A DNA stretch of 64,000 bases, from positions 43,937-107,936 of the forward strand of contig JAGVBZ010000021.1 of NCBI GenBank assembly GCA_020059465.1, read 5' to 3'. The notes under the pieces are model-generated. The model saw only the letters and a list, made by a program, of their open reading frames with translations. It was not told the DNA's origin and ran no database searches. Position 1 is the first letter of the stretch, and the number at the start of each line of letters is the position of its first letter. This document shows, piece after piece, positions 61,677 through 64,000 of this stretch. Position numbers and translations under genes: made by a program. This DNA comes from Brevinematales bacterium (GTDB lineage: Bacteria; Spirochaetota; Brevinematia; Brevinematales; GWF1-51-8).

Positions 61677-62638
61677 ATCTTCTTCTCATTATTCTCGTAA
61701 ATTTCAAGTATCTTCTTTACTAAGCCATGTCTGACAACGTCGTTTCGGGTAAAATAATGAAACGAAATCCCGTCGACCTTTTTAAAAAGCGTCTCTGCTT
61801 CCCTTAGACCGGATGCCTTTCCTGACGGCAGATCGATCTGACTGACATCTCCCGTAATCACCATCTTCGAGTTTTCCCCGAGACGTGTCAGGAACATCTT
61901 CATCTGAAGGGAGGTGGTATTCTGCGCCTCGTCGAGTATGACAAAAGCGTTAGCAAGGGTGCGCCCGCGCATATAAGCCAGAGGCGCGAGTTCGACCAAT
62001 CCGTCCTCCATCATATAACGCGCTTCCTCACCGGGAAGCATATCGTGGATAGCGTCATAAAGCGGACGGACATATGGGTCGATTTTTTCCTCCAGAGTGC
62101 CCGGCAGAAAACCGAGCGTCTCTCCCGCCTCGATTACCGGACGGGTAAGAATCAGACGGTGTACCGCGCCCTTCGTGAGGAGATGAAGCCCAACAGCCAC
62201 TGCGAGATAGGTCTTTCCCGTGCCCGCGGGGCCGATAGAAAATACAAGGTCGTGATCAAGGATTTTCTTTACATATTCGATCTGATTGACATTCCGCGGT
62301 TTGACCCGGAACTCCTTTCCGCGTCTCCGTCCGGAGATCATCAATCCCTCGTTGATAGCATCGTCACCGGCGTAATGAATGGGGGTCTCGCTCCTTTCTA
62401 TCAGGATAGCGACATCCTCGTGAGAAATAGGGATATTTCCCTGAGCAAGCTGAAATATCCCGTTGAGTACGAACGCGGCTTTTGCGACCGCATGATCATC
62501 GCCCTCGATCACGAGGTTGTGCTCTACGGGATAAACTTTTACCTTGAGCATCCGTTCCACCAGCCGCAAGTGGGAATCATGGACGCCGAACGCCAGTACA
62601 GGATTAACGCTTTGCGGAACAGGGATTTTCGAACTCAT
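61673..62638 (-). CDS. phoH: PhoH-family ATPase (PhoH/PhoL type)
   Basis: 321 residues. An N-terminal KH-like region is followed by the PhoH ATPase: GKEFRVKPRNVNQIEYV, Walker A IGPAGTGKTYLAVA (about 154-167), RPVIEAGETLGFLPGTLEEKIDPYVRP, and Walker B FVILDEAQNTT. PhoH proteins are ribonucleotide-dependent helicases or RNases linked to ribosome maturation with YbeY. ATG at 62638 is fixed by AAAGGAG 4 bases upstream; a longer frame to 62758 runs through the promoter. It is the first gene of a two-gene unit with pgpH, an order common in spirochaetes and Firmicutes. Confidence 0.94.
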   Translation of the reverse strand: MSSKIPVPQSVNPVLAFGVHDSHLRLVERMLKVKVYPVEHNLVIEGDDHAVAKAAFVLNGIFQLAQGNIPISHEDVAILIERSETPIHYAGDDAINEGLMISGRRRGKEFRVKPRNVNQIEYVKKILDHDLVFSIGPAGTGKTYLAVAVGLHLLTKGAVHRLILTRPVIEAGETLGFLPGTLEEKIDPYVRPLYDAIHDMLPGEEARYMMEDGLVELAPLAYMRGRTLANAFVILDEAQNTTSLQMKMFLTRLGENSKMVITGDVSQIDLPSGKASGLREAETLFKKVDGISFHYFTRNDVVRHGLVKKILEIYENNEKKI

Positions 62639-62662
62639 ACGACTCCTTTCGTTTGGGTAAAT

Positions 62663-62691
62663 ACTATACCGCAAAACACGGGTTCTGTCAA
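62663..62691 (-). promoter_or_regulatory. Promoter of phoH-pgpH
   Basis: Minus strand perfect TTGACA (62691-62686), 17-base spacer, TATAGT (62668-62663), 25 bases before the start. Confidence 0.75.
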
Positions 62692-62851
62692 TAGCATTCC
62701 TGTAATCTCCGGGTAAAAAAAGGCAAAAAGCGAGGAAAACACAGCTGATTTCAGACAATGTGCAAGATGCATTTTATTAAGATATCTCCTCATTTTATAA
62801 CATAAACGCAACACTATTTTAATTCTATGCCGGATAACACGATGATATCAC

Positions 62852-62865
62852 TGAAAGCGCTTACA
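62852..62865. promoter_or_regulatory. Perfect LacI/CcpA-type operator-like site
   Basis: TGAAAGCGCTTACA matches TGWAAGCGCTTWCA at every position and lies 68 bases before the start of a secreted glucan-enzyme gene. The -10 candidate nearest the gene is TATATT (62889-62894); no clear -35 box was found. Confidence 0.6.
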
Positions 62866-62932
62866 CATTTCTTTCTGTTTATGATTGGTATATTTATTGC
62901 ACCAATACACTTACAAATCACAGGAGGACCAG

Positions 62933-64000
62933 ATGAGGAAAACAGTTAAATTTCTCGGTCTCGCTATTCTTTTGTTATTCTCCGCGAGACTTGCGTTTTC
63001 TGCTACAATTTTGTCAAAGAATTTTGACGGCGATACAACTCTCGCCGGTTGGGTTCGTTCCAGTACTTCATATGTGACGTATTATACGAGCACCTACAAG
63101 ATCGGTACCGGTTCGATGCGTCTTGTTTATAACGGTTCGGCGGCCTATCCGATCAGTACGGTCGGGTACACCGGCATCTCGGTTTCCTTCAAACTGCTCG
63201 GCTCTTCCCTTGAAGCGAACGAAAAGATCGTTTTCGAGTACAATACCGGGGCCGGATGGGTGGAAGCCGCAAGCCTTCCCGATCCGCAGGACGATCTGAC
63301 ATGGAAATCCTATAATGTCAGTATTCCCGCGGCGGCGAATAATAACGCATCGTTCCAGATACGTTTCCGCCTTGTCGGTGATTCCACAGCCGATTACGGC
63401 TATATAGAAGATGTGGTCGTCAGCGGCACTTCTATGTCTTCCGCGATTACCATAATATCGAAGAATTTTGACGGCGATACCACACTTGCCGGTTGGGTAC
63501 GTTCCGACACGATTAACGTCACTCATTATACCAGCACCTATAAGATCGGCACTGGTTCAATGCGTATTGTATTAAACGGCTGGGCATCCCTCCCGGTTAA
63601 TACTGCCGGTTTTACCGGTATTTCAGTATCATTCAAGCTTCTCGGTTCTTCCCTCGAAGTCGGTGAAAAAATCGCCTTCGATTACAATACCGGAGCGGGA
63701 TGGGTCGAAGCCGCAAGCCTTCCCGATCCGCAGGACGACCTGACATGGAAATCCTATAATATCACTATTCCCGCCGCGGCGAATAATAACGCGGCATTCC
63801 AGATCCGTTTCCGCGTTGTGGCGAATTCCACCGCCGATTACGGCTATATAGAAGATGTGGTCGTTAGCGGCACACCTATTCCCGCTACACCTTCAGCGCG
63901 CAGCGGAATGGGCGCGATCGTCTATACCGGCGGCGTCGCCTTCCGCGTATGGGCGCCTTATGCCAGTTCCGTCTCCGTAGCCGGCGATTTCAACGGATGG
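62933..64000 (+). CDS. Secreted protein with duplicated beta domain and CBM48, probably a GH13 enzyme (3' end outside window)
   Basis: 356 residues visible; the frame is open at the window end. Signal peptide (1-23, ending LAFSA). Two near-identical domains of about 148 residues follow (about 24-170 and 172-320), each starting SKNFDGDTTLAGWVRS and ending with YIEDVVVSGT; they look like carbohydrate-binding jelly-roll modules. The last visible part (about 325-356; GMGAIVYTGGVAFRVWAPYA and VSVAGDFNGW) is the start of a CBM48 domain, which in this position precedes a GH13 catalytic barrel in pullulanases and branching enzymes. The catalytic part is not in the window. AGGAGG lies 6 bases before the ATG. 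The perfect operator-like site upstream suggests sugar control. Confidence 0.85.
   Translation, partial: MRKTVKFLGLAILLLFSARLAFSATILSKNFDGDTTLAGWVRSSTSYVTYYTSTYKIGTGSMRLVYNGSAAYPISTVGYTGISVSFKLLGSSLEANEKIVFEYNTGAGWVEAASLPDPQDDLTWKSYNVSIPAAANNNASFQIRFRLVGDSTADYGYIEDVVVSGTSMSSAITIISKNFDGDTTLAGWVRSDTINVTHYTSTYKIGTGSMRIVLNGWASLPVNTAGFTGISVSFKLLGSSLEVGEKIAFDYNTGAGWVEAASLPDPQDDLTWKSYNITIPAAANNNAAFQIRFRVVANSTADYGYIEDVVVSGTPIPATPSARSGMGAIVYTGGVAFRVWAPYASSVSVAGDFNGW
63011..63430. repeat. Direct repeat, copy 1 (420 bases)
   Basis: First coding copy of a domain repeated 444 bases downstream. Long stretches are almost base-identical between copies, for example the segment encoding AASLPDPQDDLTWKSYN. Confidence 0.85.
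63455..63874. repeat. Direct repeat, copy 2 (420 bases)
   Basis: Second copy, in frame with the first. Differences are mostly at third codon positions and in the segment just after the first WVRS motif. Confidence 0.85.

Overview
The window looks like a chromosomal segment of a free-living, Gram-negative, probably anaerobic bacterium with a large signalling repertoire. Evidence for a diderm envelope is at least seven lipoproteins with clear lipoboxes. Evidence for anaerobic life is indolepyruvate:ferredoxin oxidoreductase genes and a biotin synthase with the ligand pattern of the anaerobe type. The set of PEGA, WG-repeat, Bat, CHASE2-cyclase, PgpH/PhoH and SpoIIE-phosphatase genes, with compact operons and near-consensus sigma-70 promoters, fits a deep-branching spirochaete-like lineage. 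That placement is inference from gene content; there is no rRNA or species marker here. There is one tRNA, and no transposase, integrase, phage gene or CRISPR array.

Layout. 1-9420: a Ppx/GppA phosphatase (cut by the window edge), an FGE-like protein, a repeat-rich gap, a beta-propeller lipoprotein, the operon iorA - SpoIIE phosphatase - iorB, a zinc-ribbon gene led by tRNA-Ile(CAU), and an AHSA1-type protein. 9493-14659: a three-gene two-component operon (MASE1 kinase, lone receiver, hybrid kinase). 14806-22184: a ComM-like ATPase, then STAS - SpoIIE/ATPase - rsmH - ftsL-like, a PEGA/TPR protein and an ArsR regulator. 22231-29634: ankyrin lipoprotein and membrane protein, two GNATs, clpB, a methyltransferase and an adenylate cyclase. 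30109-34245: secreted alpha-amylase, a lipoprotein and enolase. 34417-42138: a chemoreceptor, a small unknown, a 1071-aa secreted transglutaminase-like protein, bioB, hicBA, and a DOMON lipoprotein with a two-TM partner. 42334-52827: glgB with a CHASE2 cyclase, a GHKL-like ATPase, a PEGA lipoprotein, a cNMP-binding protein and a GH13 lipoprotein. 52895-64000: WG-repeat protein, a second GHKL-like ATPase, DUF4342, a Bat-type pair, an M48 protease, pgpH-phoH, and the start of a secreted CBM48 (probably GH13) enzyme.

Three themes link the genes. (1) Alpha-glucan metabolism: two secreted amylases and a third partial enzyme outside the cell, GlgB and enolase inside; two LacI/CcpA-type operator-like sites sit in front of two of the secreted enzymes. 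(2) Cyclic-nucleotide signalling: two class III cyclases and one HTH-less cNMP-binding protein whose promoter is covered by a perfect 16-bp-arm palindrome; c-di-AMP turnover is represented by PgpH. (3) Partner switching: two SpoIIE-type phosphatases, one STAS antagonist, one fused anti-sigma-type ATPase and two stand-alone GHKL-like ATPases, with no sigma factor nearby. These are embedded in operons for 2-oxoacid oxidation (ior) and cell division (rsmH-ftsL), which is the most unusual feature of the window.
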